NCBI GenBank assembly: GCA_045636265.1
Contig: JAZTXD010000102.1
Span: 1-64,000, forward strand
Source of the DNA: Flemingiibacterium sp045636265
GTDB taxonomy: Bacteria > Bacillota > Clostridia > Oscillospirales > CAG-272
Reading direction: 5' to 3'
Length of the DNA: 64,000 nt
Part shown: positions 16,348-25,431 of the stretch, in pieces
How positions within the stretch are numbered: the stretch's first letter is position 1
How the letters are laid out: each line of letters starts with the position of its first letter
Notes under the pieces: generated by a model
Database searches by the model: none
Seen by the model: only the letters and a program-made list of their open reading frames with translations
What the model was told of the DNA's origin: nothing
Program-made: the position numbers and the translations under genes

Positions 16348-16372
16348 CTACCATGCGAAAGGACTTGTAAAT

Positions 16373-17806
16373 ATGGGTATCAAGTATAAAAAGGCTATAT
16401 TTAATACGGCGGAGCTTGCAGGAGTTCTGTCTGTGGATACGGATATTTGTGAAGACATAACATCTATAGTTACAGATTCCAGAGAAGCGCAGTCCGGCTC
16501 GCTTTTCGTTGCTCTGAAGGGTGAGAGATTTGACGGACACGATTATATATCTCAGGCTATATCAAGAGGCGCTGCGGCAGTAATTGCCGAGCGTGTGCCG
16601 AGCGACGTTGAGGGTGCTGACGCAAAGCGTGTCATGCTGTGCGAAAGCTCGCTTGAGGGTCTCGGAAAGGTTGCCGGTGCGTACAAGTCGCGTATCAGAC
16701 CGAAGACTATCGCCGTAACAGGAAGTGTGGGCAAGACCACAACAAAAGAGTTTGTGTACGCTGTGGTGAGCGACATGTTCGCCGCGCACAAAACAGAGGG
16801 CAACTTCAATAACGAGATAGGCATGCCGCTGTCGGTATTGCAGATGCCCGAAGCAACGCAGGTCTGCGTGCTTGAAATGGGTATGAGCGGCCTTGGCGAA
16901 ATATCGCGTATGACCGCCATTGCAAAGCCTGACATAGCTATAATAACAAACATCGGAAACTCACACATCGAGTGCCTTGGTTCGCGTGAGAATATCTGCA
17001 AAGCGAAGCTTGAAATCGCCGAGGGCGTTCCCGCGGGCGGCTGGGTCATTCTTAACGCAGATGAGCCGATGCTCTTCGCGCAGAAGGGCAAGCTCAAGCA
17101 GAATCTTCTTTTTGTGTCGCTTGAAAATCCGCTTGCGGACTACCGTGCGCTCAATATACGTGAGTATGAGGACAGCAGTGAGTTTGACCTTGTTGCGGGA
17201 AAGCGTGTGGTAACCAACATACGCATACCTACTATAGGCAGACACAACGTATACGATGCAACCTACGCTTTCGCGGTTGGCGTTTTGCTCGGAATGACGG
17301 ACGACCAGATAAAGCGCGGACTTATGTCATTCAGAAATACGGGAATGCGCCAGAACATCTATGAGTACGGCGGCATTACCATTATCGAGGACTGCTACAA
17401 CGCAGGTCCCGAGTCGATGAAGGCGGCGGTTGAGGTGCTCTCGCGCATCGCGGATAAGAACGGATGCCGCACTGTTGCTGTACTTGGAGATATGCGTGAG
17501 CTTGGCGAATATTCAAAGCAGCTTCACATGGAAATCGGAACGCTGGTGGCATCAAGACATATTTCAAATCTCGTAACCTTTGGACGCGAGGCGGAGAACA
17601 TCGCGCTGGGCGCTATAAATCACGCGCTCAAGCCCGAGAATATAAGCATCAACACGGGAATCGATAATGTTGAGGCAACGGCAAAAACGATATATGAGCT
17701 CGTAAGTCCCGGCGATGCAGTGCTCTTTAAAGCGAGCCGTGCCGTAAAGCTTGAGCGTGTTATAGAAGAGCTCAAGCATCTTATAGACAGCAGAGCTGAC
17801 AATTGA
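16373..17806 (+). CDS. murF: UDP-N-acetylmuramoyl-tripeptide--D-alanyl-D-alanine ligase MurF
   Basis: MurF (477 residues) adds the D-Ala-D-Ala dipeptide to complete the UDP-MurNAc-pentapeptide. The ATP-binding motif VTGSVGKTTTKEF starts near residue 115. GNFNNEIGMPLSVL (about residue 143) and the C-terminal DCYNAGPESMKAA are characteristic of MurF rather than other Mur ligases. It follows murE by 25 nt, with AAAGGA upstream of the ATG, and ends 17 nt before mraY. Confidence 0.96.
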   Translation: MGIKYKKAIFNTAELAGVLSVDTDICEDITSIVTDSREAQSGSLFVALKGERFDGHDYISQAISRGAAAVIAERVPSDVEGADAKRVMLCESSLEGLGKVAGAYKSRIRPKTIAVTGSVGKTTTKEFVYAVVSDMFAAHKTEGNFNNEIGMPLSVLQMPEATQVCVLEMGMSGLGEISRMTAIAKPDIAIITNIGNSHIECLGSRENICKAKLEIAEGVPAGGWVILNADEPMLFAQKGKLKQNLLFVSLENPLADYRALNIREYEDSSEFDLVAGKRVVTNIRIPTIGRHNVYDATYAFAVGVLLGMTDDQIKRGLMSFRNTGMRQNIYEYGGITIIEDCYNAGPESMKAAVEVLSRIADKNGCRTVAVLGDMRELGEYSKQLHMEIGTLVASRHISNLVTFGREAENIALGAINHALKPENISINTGIDNVEATAKTIYELVSPGDAVLFKASRAVKLERVIEELKHLIDSRADN

Positions 17807-17823
17807 GAGCGGAGGATAAGGTT

Positions 17824-18804
17824 ATGATAACATATTTTCTTGTTTCGCTTATAATGACATTTATAATTACCGCCATATCCGCACGTATTTTGATACCTAA
17901 GCTCAAGAGCATGAAGCTCGGTCAGCAGATACTCGATATCGGTCCTCGCTGGCACAAGAGCAAAGAGGGAACACCCACAATGGGCGGTATCAGCTTTATT
18001 ATCGCATCTCTCATTTCGTTCGCCATAATGGCGGTCATTCTCGCGATAAAGGGTGAAACGGATGGGCTTGTAAGAGGGATAATCGTTATCCTATTTGCGC
18101 TTGCAAGCGGTGCTATCGGTGTTGTCGATGACATGACAAAATTTAAAAATCACAGAAACGAAGGGCTTACCGCCGCACAGAAATATCTCCTGCAGCTAAT
18201 TTCCGCCGGACTCTTCCTCGCGGCAATGAAGCTTACGGGAAACCTTGGGACAGAGCTTAATATCCCGTATTTCGGTGTCAGCGTTGAGCTTGGCGTGTTC
18301 TATTATATCTTCTCGATACTGCTTATTACCGGAATCGTAAACGCTGTTAATCTTACCGACGGTATTGACGGACTTGCGAGCAGTGTTACACTTGCGGTTG
18401 GTGCATTTTTCGCTGTTGTCGCGTTTACACTCGGTTCTGCCGCGTCGGCGGTGGTTTCTGCGGTAGCCATGGGCGCATGCCTTGGATTTTTGGTTTACAA
18501 CTTCTATCCGGCACGTGTATTCATGGGTGATACCGGTTCACTCTTCCTCGGCGCGCTTGCCGTTGGAATGGCGTATATGATAGACAGTCCGCTGATTATC
18601 GTTATTGTCGGCATCGTTTATATAATGGAAGCGGTGTCGGTAATACTTCAGGTAGGATTTTACAAGCTTACAAAAAAGCGAATATTTAAAATGGCGCCGA
18701 TACATCACCACTTTGAAAAGTGCGGTTGGTCGGAGCTTAAGGTTGTGGGCGTGTTCTCGCTTATAACCGTAATCGCCGGAGTGCTTGCATATTTCGGCAT
18801 ATAA
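17824..18804 (+). CDS. mraY: Phospho-N-acetylmuramoyl-pentapeptide transferase MraY
   Basis: MraY (326 residues, about ten membrane helices) transfers phospho-MurNAc-pentapeptide to undecaprenyl phosphate, forming lipid I. Motifs present are GTPTMGGISF (about residue 46), the DDMTKF aspartate pair near residue 100, NLTDGIDGLA near residue 175, FMGDTGSLFLG near residue 233 and the HHHFE loop (APIHHHFEKCGW) near residue 290. The ATG at 17824 is preferred over an upstream TTG because GGAGG lies 8 nt before it. murD, usually next, is absent: ftsW follows after 19 nt. Confidence 0.97.
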   Translation: MITYFLVSLIMTFIITAISARILIPKLKSMKLGQQILDIGPRWHKSKEGTPTMGGISFIIASLISFAIMAVILAIKGETDGLVRGIIVILFALASGAIGVVDDMTKFKNHRNEGLTAAQKYLLQLISAGLFLAAMKLTGNLGTELNIPYFGVSVELGVFYYIFSILLITGIVNAVNLTDGIDGLASSVTLAVGAFFAVVAFTLGSAASAVVSAVAMGACLGFLVYNFYPARVFMGDTGSLFLGALAVGMAYMIDSPLIIVIVGIVYIMEAVSVILQVGFYKLTKKRIFKMAPIHHHFEKCGWSELKVVGVFSLITVIAGVLAYFGI

Positions 18805-18823
18805 ATTTTTGGAGGTGTGAGGC

Positions 18824-20374
18824 TTGCACGACAATAATCGAAATTATTACCACAAAACAGCTAATAATACACAGCGTGCATCCGGCACGCCGCAAAACAA
18901 TGTACGAGTGCAAAATCAGCAAAACGGTAATGCGCGTGCGCCAATGCAGCCGCGTCGTACAGCCGCGTCAAACGGCAGCGCACAGCCGCAGCAAAACCGT
19001 TACCGCCAGAATGTTCGCCCCGGAAATGTACAGCAGGGACAGCGTCCAATGGTGCAGACGCAGGCGCATAACACATCTGCCGGCATACAGCAAAGAGTAC
19101 CGCAATCGCAGAATAGAAACAACACAAAGAATACAGCCTCCCGTGAGGATAGTACACTCAAGCGTGTGAAGCGTTGGGTTAAGAAGAACTATTCCGTTAA
19201 CGAAAAGGCGGTTGCAGAGCGTGAGGCGATAAGACTCAGTCTGGTTCGCGAAAAGGGAAGCATTGACTACGTATTTTTCATTCTCGTCTTACTTCTGCTC
19301 ACATTCGGAACGATCATGGTTTATTCGGCAAGCTACGCTTTTGCGAAGACCGAATACGGCGACAGCTATCATATAATTTTCCGCCAGATAATATTCGTCA
19401 TTGCCGGATTCATCGGTATGGCAGTTACCGCAAACGTGCCGCCCGAATGGTTCAAGCGTTTGTCACTGCCGATCTTTTTGGGATGCCTTGTGATGCTTTG
19501 CATCGTTCCTATCCCGATTCCCGGCTTTACAGTGGTACATAACGGAGCAAGACGTTGGATAAACCTTGGATTTATCGAAATTCAGCCGTCCGAGTTTATG
19601 AAGCTTGGTCTTGCCATGATGCTTGCATGGTATTTCGACCGCTTCTACGAGCGCCTTACTCCGCCGTCCAAAAAGTTTGACAGATACAAATACGGAGTTG
19701 TAACGCCTCTTGCAATAACAGGCGTTGTGTGCGTGCTTGTACTGATAGAAAAGCATCTTTCGGGTACAATAATTATGGCAGCTATCGGTGCCATACTGAT
19801 TTTTGCCAGCGGCGCACCGAGTTTCTGGATGGTTCCCGGTATCGGTGCCGCTGGAGGCGTTCTCGCGATACTGATAGCTGTTCTGCCTCATGCGCGCAGA
19901 CGTTACCAAATATGGCGCAACCCGTGGCTCGATCCTCAAAATGCCGGATATCAGACGCTTCAGGGCTTGTATGCTATCGGTTCGGGAGGACTTTTCGGTG
20001 TGGGACTCGGAAACAGCTATCAGAAGCATCTGTTTGTTTCCATGCCTCATAACGACTTTATCTTCGTTATTGTGTGCGAAGAGCTTGGATTTATCGGAGC
20101 TGTTGCAGCTATACTACTCTTCGGACTTCTTGTGTGGCGCGGACTTATTATCGCTATGAACGCACCGGACGTATATTCCCAGCTTCTTACTATCGGTATA
20201 ATAGGAAAAATCGCCGTACAGGCGGTACTCAATATCGCGGTTGTAACTAACTCGATTCCGAATACGGGAATCTCGCTTCCGTTCTTCTCATACGGAGGAT
20301 CATCGCTTGTCGTGCTTATGGCGGAAATGGGCATGGTTATGTCGATGTCACGTTATTCAAAGCTTAAAAAGTAA
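18824..20374 (+). CDS. ftsW: FtsW-type peptidoglycan polymerase with long Gln/Asn-rich N-terminus
   Basis: This SEDS-family glycosyltransferase (516 residues) polymerises lipid II at the septum with its partner PBP. The SEDS core, about ten membrane helices, starts near residue 145 with DYVFFILVLLLLTFGTIMVYSAS. It contains the NPWLDPQNAGYQTLQGL loop and the C-terminal ISLPFFSYGGSS signature. The first 110-120 residues are hydrophilic and low in complexity, rich in Asn, Gln, Arg and Ala, a large extension for this family. The TTG start has GGAGG 8 nt upstream. FtsW is favoured over RodA or SpoVE because of the murG-ftsQ-ftsZ context. Confidence 0.93.
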   Translation: MHDNNRNYYHKTANNTQRASGTPQNNVRVQNQQNGNARAPMQPRRTAASNGSAQPQQNRYRQNVRPGNVQQGQRPMVQTQAHNTSAGIQQRVPQSQNRNNTKNTASREDSTLKRVKRWVKKNYSVNEKAVAEREAIRLSLVREKGSIDYVFFILVLLLLTFGTIMVYSASYAFAKTEYGDSYHIIFRQIIFVIAGFIGMAVTANVPPEWFKRLSLPIFLGCLVMLCIVPIPIPGFTVVHNGARRWINLGFIEIQPSEFMKLGLAMMLAWYFDRFYERLTPPSKKFDRYKYGVVTPLAITGVVCVLVLIEKHLSGTIIMAAIGAILIFASGAPSFWMVPGIGAAGGVLAILIAVLPHARRRYQIWRNPWLDPQNAGYQTLQGLYAIGSGGLFGVGLGNSYQKHLFVSMPHNDFIFVIVCEELGFIGAVAAILLFGLLVWRGLIIAMNAPDVYSQLLTIGIIGKIAVQAVLNIAVVTNSIPNTGISLPFFSYGGSSLVVLMAEMGMVMSMSRYSKLKK

Positions 20375-20397
20375 TTCTACAGATCGGGGATAAGCAA

Positions 20398-21525
20398 GTG
20401 AGAGTTTTAATGACGGGCGGCGGCACGGGAGGACATGTGAATCCCGCTATTGCTATCGCCAACAATATAAAAGAAAATCAGCCGGGCAGTGAGATAGCGT
20501 TTGTCGGCACATCAAGAGGCATTGAAAATAAGCTCGTACCAAAGGAAGGGTATAAGCTGTATCACGTGGAGGTGCAGGGCTTCAAGCGGAAGCTTACCCC
20601 GTATAATATAAAATCCGCATGGCTTGCTCTTACTTCACCTAAGAAGGCGAAAAAGCTGATACGTCAGTTCAAGCCTGACCTTGTTGTGGGAACGGGAGGA
20701 TACGTCTGCTGGCCGCTTCTCAAGGCTGCGGCGGCAATGGGCGTGCCTACCGCAATACACGAAAGCAACGCTATACCGGGGGTTGCGGTAAAGATGTTGG
20801 CGCCCCACGTTGACCGCATCTATGTAAATTTTGATGCTACGGCGGCGGCACTTGGACAGGCGTACAGCGAGAAGACCGTTAAGGTCGGCAATCCCATAAA
20901 ACCCGAATTTTCCTCGATTGACCGCGATGCTGTCAGAAAATCGCTCGGAATAGGTGAAAAGTATAAATATTTCTTGCTTTCATACGGCGGAAGCATGGGC
21001 GCGGAAAAGGTGAACGATGAAATGCTCGCTTTTATGCGCGATTACACAAAATCGCATCCCGAGCTTCTGCACATACACGCAACCGGCGCGATAGAGCATG
21101 AGGCTGCAACCGAGAAAGCACGTGAATACGGCGTTGACACATGTGAGAATATACACATTCGTGAATACATTTACAACATGCCCGAGCTTATGGCGGCGGC
21201 TGATGTTGTTGTGTCACGTGCCGGAGCAATGACGCTTTCGGAGCTTGCAGCTCTTGAAAAATGCTGCGTACTCATTCCCTCGCCGCACGTTGCGGACAAT
21301 CATCAGTACAAGAATGCAAAGGTGCTTGCCGATGCCGGTGCCGCACTTCTGTTTGAAGAAAAAGAACTTATTTCAGACGTGCTCACAAAGGCGCTTGCAT
21401 GTCTTATTGAGGATGAAGGGCAGAGAGGTGAAATGTCCAAAAATATCGGAAAATTTGCACTCCCAGATGCCAACCGAAGCATATATCTCGACCTTTGTAA
21501 GCTGACAAGGAAAAATATGGGTTAA
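20398..21525 (+). CDS. murG: UDP-N-acetylglucosamine--lipid I transferase MurG
   Basis: MurG (375 residues) adds GlcNAc to lipid I to form lipid II on the inner membrane face. The N-terminal MTGGGTGGHVNPAIAIA loop, the HESNAIPGVAVKMLAP segment near residue 122 and the donor-site VVSRAGAMTLSELAAL near residue 268 are all typical. The GTG start has a modest GGGGATAAGCAA upstream. It is probably the last gene of the mra transcript. The following 175 nt contain a new promoter, and no clear terminator is visible. Confidence 0.97.
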   Translation: MRVLMTGGGTGGHVNPAIAIANNIKENQPGSEIAFVGTSRGIENKLVPKEGYKLYHVEVQGFKRKLTPYNIKSAWLALTSPKKAKKLIRQFKPDLVVGTGGYVCWPLLKAAAAMGVPTAIHESNAIPGVAVKMLAPHVDRIYVNFDATAAALGQAYSEKTVKVGNPIKPEFSSIDRDAVRKSLGIGEKYKYFLLSYGGSMGAEKVNDEMLAFMRDYTKSHPELLHIHATGAIEHEAATEKAREYGVDTCENIHIREYIYNMPELMAAADVVVSRAGAMTLSELAALEKCCVLIPSPHVADNHQYKNAKVLADAGAALLFEEKELISDVLTKALACLIEDEGQRGEMSKNIGKFALPDANRSIYLDLCKLTRKNMG

Positions 21526-21582
21526 AAATGATAATATAACGTGAAAAAAGCTTAAATAATCGTACAAATCGCGGTAAATTAC

Positions 21583-21612
21583 TTGACTTTTTCTACTCTG
21601 TCATGTTATAAT
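21583..21612 (+). promoter_or_regulatory. Promoter of ftsQ
   Basis: TTGACT and a perfect TATAAT are separated by 18 nt, about 88 nt before the ATG. This suggests ftsQ can be expressed independently of the mra operon. Confidence 0.75.
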
Positions 21613-21700
21613 TATTATAACGGCTGTATATTGGCTTTGTGTGCCTTGTGGCATGTGATGTCCTGTATCAGGCGAACACAAAATCACGGGGGGAGTTTCT

Positions 21701-22573
21701 ATGGATAATACAAACGACCGCCCGGAAAGTCGCTTTTTTGACGGTGACGAGCATGAACTCAGTGAACTCAAAAAGAAGCAGAGTATTCAGCGCTTTATAC
21801 GCAGAAAGCGCAACCGAAAGCGAATCGCACGCATTTTATATGCGCTTCTCTTTGCCGCAGTTATTACTGTATTCGTTATAATATGTGTTAGTTTCTTTTT
21901 CAGAATTGATAATATTGAAATAACAGGCACTTCACATTACAGTCGTGATGAGGTTGTTTCCCTTGGAGGAATTTCCGAGGGGATGAGCATTTTTTCTGTG
22001 TCAAACCGAAGCTTTTCAGATGTTTCTGAAAAATTGGCATACATAAAAGAGTTGAATGTTGTAAGAAGATTCCCCGATACGATAGTTATAACTGCCGTTG
22101 AGGACGAGCCGCGCTACTGGGCCGAAATTTACGGCGAATACTTTATACTGTCGGACGAGCTTCGCATACTTGAGAGAACGTTTGACGAGCCGCGTTCGGA
22201 GGATAGTTCTTTGATTGAGCTTTTGCTTCCGCAGATAGACAGTGCGTTGTTAGGAACCGAAATCGAATTTTCGGCGGATGTGTCACAGCGGTATGTGACG
22301 TCGTATATTGATGCGCTTGAATCCAGTCCCATGTATGAGCGCACAGATGCGTTTGATTTGAGAGATAGATTCAACCTTGCGCTTATAGCAAACGGCAAGT
22401 ATATTGTAAAGCTTGGAAATGGCGATGAGTTGGGGACAAAGTTGACGGCTGTTGCGGGAATGCTCGGTCACGCTGCAATGTCTGACGGTATTCCGGCGAG
22501 CATTGATGCTACTGACCCTACACAGTGTCCGGTTATTAAAAATCCGGATTTAGTGGTCGAATTTAAGGATTAA
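21701..22573 (+). CDS. ftsQ: Cell division protein FtsQ/DivIB
   Basis: This 290-residue bitopic divisome protein has a basic cytoplasmic tail of about 45 residues (RRKRNRKR), a membrane helix near residues 47-69 and a POTRA domain starting FRIDNIEITGTSHYSRDEVV. Next comes the FtsQ beta domain with VRRFPDTIVITAVEDEPRYWAE. It forms a trimer with FtsL and DivIC that controls septal synthesis. GGGGGGAG lies 7 nt before the ATG. Synteny with murG and ftsZ supports the call; DivIB is the Gram-positive name. Confidence 0.9.
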   Translation: MDNTNDRPESRFFDGDEHELSELKKKQSIQRFIRRKRNRKRIARILYALLFAAVITVFVIICVSFFFRIDNIEITGTSHYSRDEVVSLGGISEGMSIFSVSNRSFSDVSEKLAYIKELNVVRRFPDTIVITAVEDEPRYWAEIYGEYFILSDELRILERTFDEPRSEDSSLIELLLPQIDSALLGTEIEFSADVSQRYVTSYIDALESSPMYERTDAFDLRDRFNLALIANGKYIVKLGNGDELGTKLTAVAGMLGHAAMSDGIPASIDATDPTQCPVIKNPDLVVEFKD

Positions 22574-22626
22574 CGGCATAAATTGTGCATTATTCGTAAA
22601 AAAATATTAAACTTTTTTAAAATAGC

Positions 22627-22655
22627 TTGAAAAAAAGCAAAAAAAATATTATTAT
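22627..22655 (+). promoter_or_regulatory. Promoter of ftsZ
   Basis: TTGAAA, a 17-nt spacer and TATTAT sit in a very AT-rich gap (22574-22731), about 77 nt before the ATG, which has AGGAGG upstream. Confidence 0.65.
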
Positions 22656-22731
22656 ATTATTATTGAGAGTTTTTTATCGAAGATTTTTTCGGTAAGTGTA
22701 CCTATAAAAAATTTTAGGAGGATTTCAGAAC

Positions 22732-23853
22732 ATGGCAGTTGAATTTGACAACAGTTTCGGAGAGGTTAATATAAAAGTAATCGGTGTAGGCGGCGGCGGT
22801 AACAACGCTGTAAACCGCATGATCGCGGCTAATGTACGCGGTGTTGAATTTATTGCTGTAAATACAGACAGACAGGCACTTGCAAAGTCCAATGCCGTAA
22901 CAAAGATAGATATCGGTGAGAAGGTAACCAAGGGACGTGGCGCAGGTGCTAATCCCGAGGTTGGTGCAAGAGCTGCCGAGGAGTCCATTGAGGAGATAAA
23001 GAAGGCTCTTGAGGGAACTCATATGGTATTCGTTACCGCAGGCATGGGCGGCGGTACCGGTACGGGTGCGGCTCCTATCGTTGCTAAACTTGCAAAGGAT
23101 ATGGGCATTCTCACTGTCGGCGTTGTAACCAAGCCTTTCGCTTTCGAGGGCAAGGTTCGTATGCAGCAGGCAGAAACCGGCATCAAGAATCTTATCGAAG
23201 TTGTAGACTCCCTTATCATCGTTCCCAACGAAAGACTTAAGGAAGTTTCCGATACAAGAATCACTCTTCTCAACGCATTTGAGGTTGCCGATGACGTTCT
23301 GCGTCAGGGCGTACAGAGCGTTGCAGAGCTTATCACAGTTGACGGTCTTATCAACCTCGACTTTGCTGACGTTACCGCTATCATGCTTGGCGCAGGCTAT
23401 GCACACATGGGTGTCGGCGTTGCTACAGGTAAGGACAAGGCTACTCTCGCGGCAAAGGCTGCAATCTCCAGCCCGCTTCTCGAAACCTCTATCGCAGGCG
23501 CTCGCGGCATTATCGTAAGCATTACCGCATCTGCTGATATCGGACTCGAGGAAGTTGATGTTGCAGGTAACATGGTACGCGACGAGGCTCATCCCGATGC
23601 AAATGTTATCTTCGGTGTGGCTATCGATCCCGATCTTCAGGACGAGATTCGCGTTACAGTTATCGCTACCGGATTCGACAGTGCTCCCAAGAGCATGCAG
23701 AACACAGTTGAGCAGCAGGCTGCAAAGCAAGCAACTGCGGCTCCTGCAGCAGAAGTTAAGCCTGTAGAAGAAAAGAAGGAAGACGAGAACGAGCTTATCT
23801 CCGACGACGATTTCGGTGATATCCTCGACATCCTCCGTAACAACAAGGGCTAA
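22732..23853 (+). CDS. ftsZ: Cell division protein FtsZ
   Basis: FtsZ (373 residues) is the tubulin-like GTPase that forms the Z ring. The GTP-binding loop GVGGGGNNAVNRM is at about residues 17-29, the tubulin signature GGGTGTGAAP near residue 104 and the T7 catalytic loop GLINLDFADV near residue 205. After the globular core, a short Ala/Glu-rich linker leads to the conserved C-terminal tail DDDFGDILDILRNN, which would bind membrane tethers and SepF. Codon usage is visibly more biased than in neighbours, as expected for an abundant protein. ftsA is not present upstream. Confidence 0.98.
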   Translation: MAVEFDNSFGEVNIKVIGVGGGGNNAVNRMIAANVRGVEFIAVNTDRQALAKSNAVTKIDIGEKVTKGRGAGANPEVGARAAEESIEEIKKALEGTHMVFVTAGMGGGTGTGAAPIVAKLAKDMGILTVGVVTKPFAFEGKVRMQQAETGIKNLIEVVDSLIIVPNERLKEVSDTRITLLNAFEVADDVLRQGVQSVAELITVDGLINLDFADVTAIMLGAGYAHMGVGVATGKDKATLAAKAAISSPLLETSIAGARGIIVSITASADIGLEEVDVAGNMVRDEAHPDANVIFGVAIDPDLQDEIRVTVIATGFDSAPKSMQNTVEQQAAKQATAAPAAEVKPVEEKKEDENELISDDDFGDILDILRNNKG

Positions 23854-23872
23854 TCCGAATACTTAAAAATAG

Positions 23873-23905
23873 AACAGCCGTTACAATAGTAACGGCTGTT
23901 TTTTT
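23873..23905 (+). terminator. Strong terminator after ftsZ
   Basis: A perfect 12-bp stem (AACAGCCGTTAC / GTAACGGCTGTT) with an AATA loop runs into a run of seven T. Confidence 0.95.
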
Positions 23906-23910
23906 GGTAT

Positions 23911-23940
23911 AAAAAAGTCACCGGCAACGCCGGTGACTTT
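23911..23940 (-). terminator. Terminator for the minus-strand esterase unit
   Basis: A perfect 12-bp stem (AAAGTCACCGGC / GCCGGTGACTTT) with a 3-nt loop has six A on its left, giving a U-run on the minus strand. It lies back to back with the ftsZ terminator. Confidence 0.92.
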
Positions 23941-23950
23941 GATTTTATCT

Positions 23951-25390
23951 TTACTCAAGAGTAACGTATACGGAAGTTGATGCACTGCTCGAAGAACCGA
24001 GAGTAAAGTTGACCTGAATATAATACCCTGTTGCCTCCTCGGGAACGGTTCCGGTGATCTTTCCGGTTTCGGTATCTATTGTAAGACACTCTTTATCTAC
24101 AGTCCATTTTGTTGTGAGCTTGGCATTCTCGTTATCGGTGCCTTTATTTTCGAGCGGGTATTCCATCGGTGCGGTGAGGTAGTAGAGCTCTGCGCTTATT
24201 ACGCGCTTTATTCCCTCGGGGATGCTTACGGTGCAGTCGATCTCGCGTCCCTCCGGTTGTGTGTCAAACGTGACATATCCACCCTCTCCGAATACTACCC
24301 AGTTTGCGAATATGAGGTTTTGCGCGTTGTTGACGTAAACGGTTTTATGGCTGTGTCCCCAATTAGCGCGCATGTAGAGCACATTCTTTTCGTTGAAGCC
24401 TTCGGTGTGCTGGTAGGATTTGACGTATGCCGGAACTCCGAAGTTGCCGTCATCGTTGTACGCATACCAGAATATAGGCATCTTTGCATTGTCAAGATTT
24501 CTTTCCGCCGCCCAGAGTGCGTCGACGTATTCGTTATCGAAGTTTCTGAACGGACGGCTTTCATCGCCAAGGTAAGCCGTTCCGTAAACTGGGATCGCAA
24601 ATGCGTATCTGTTGTCGTATCCGATTACCTGCGAGGTCATAACACCGCCCCACGAAATACCGGTGATACCGATATTGTTGATATCAACACGCTCGTCCTG
24701 ACGGAGAATGTTGTGCGCGAGGATGACCTGCGTGAGTCCGTGATATGCCCACTGATCTTCGACCTCCATATATTCCGTTGAATAGAAGCGGTCGGGAGCA
24801 AGTGTGTAGCCTTCCTCTGCGAAAACGCCGTGAAGCTCGTAGATGAACATGTGATTTTCGTATTCATCCACGCCTGCATTTCGAGCGCTGGGGAAGTAGC
24901 CGGTGGTTTCCATTGCTATAGCGGCATATCCGCTCTTGTTCCACTTTTCTACCCACTCGAGATACGGATGTCCGCCGCCGCCGTGTACGAGTACAATCGC
25001 AGGAACGGGATTCTCAGCGCTCGCACCCTCGGGGAAGCCCATGTATGCGAACACTTTGGTCTTCTGTCCCTGATAATCAAATCCGTCATAGGTTATTGCT
25101 TTGATGTGATCGTATTTAGCGATGTCGGGGTTGTATTCTTCGATTTCTTTATAAACAACCTCTGTGTTGATTGCGCGGTCCATAGCCGCTTTGATTTCGG
25201 CGCGCTGTGTTTCGATAGATTTCATGCCGTTATCCTCGTTTGTGTTATCTTCGGTGGAAGTGTCAGTGCTTGCTGCGGTGTCAGCAGTGGTGTCCGTGTC
25301 CGAATCCAGGGGCGGTTTGGTGTTTTGGCAGGAATAAAGTGTGGAACAAAGGATTGCGAGAAGTAGGAGCGCTGAAAGTTTTTTCATCAT
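23951..25390 (-). CDS. Secreted lipoprotein, alpha/beta-hydrolase (acetyl-xylan-esterase/dienelactone-hydrolase-like)
   Basis: This 479-residue protein has a lipoprotein signal peptide with the lipobox LYSC (Cys about residue 21) and an acidic Thr/Ser/Asp linker to about residue 55, typical of an anchored surface enzyme. The catalytic domain has the oxyanion loop LVHGGGGHPYLEW, the nucleophile motif GISWGG (Ser about residue 248) and a likely catalytic His in NWGHSHK near residue 365. A C-terminal beta-sandwich region follows. The substrate is unknown; ester groups on plant or bacterial polysaccharides are plausible. It is 41 nt downstream of the LtaS-like gene, so they are probably cotranscribed. 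Confidence 0.82.
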   Translation of the reverse strand: MMKKLSALLLLAILCSTLYSCQNTKPPLDSDTDTTADTAASTDTSTEDNTNEDNGMKSIETQRAEIKAAMDRAINTEVVYKEIEEYNPDIAKYDHIKAITYDGFDYQGQKTKVFAYMGFPEGASAENPVPAIVLVHGGGGHPYLEWVEKWNKSGYAAIAMETTGYFPSARNAGVDEYENHMFIYELHGVFAEEGYTLAPDRFYSTEYMEVEDQWAYHGLTQVILAHNILRQDERVDINNIGITGISWGGVMTSQVIGYDNRYAFAIPVYGTAYLGDESRPFRNFDNEYVDALWAAERNLDNAKMPIFWYAYNDDGNFGVPAYVKSYQHTEGFNEKNVLYMRANWGHSHKTVYVNNAQNLIFANWVVFGEGGYVTFDTQPEGREIDCTVSIPEGIKRVISAELYYLTAPMEYPLENKGTDNENAKLTTKWTVDKECLTIDTETGKITGTVPEEATGYYIQVNFTLGSSSSASTSVYVTLE

Positions 25391-25431
25391 AGTGTGCTAT
25401 CCTTTCTTGATAAAGTTTATTTTGCAGCAAA

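Noticed and set aside
22714..23730. A 338-codon minus-strand frame opposite ftsZ
   Set aside because: ftsZ is certain. The antisense frame is long only because of biased codon use in ftsZ.
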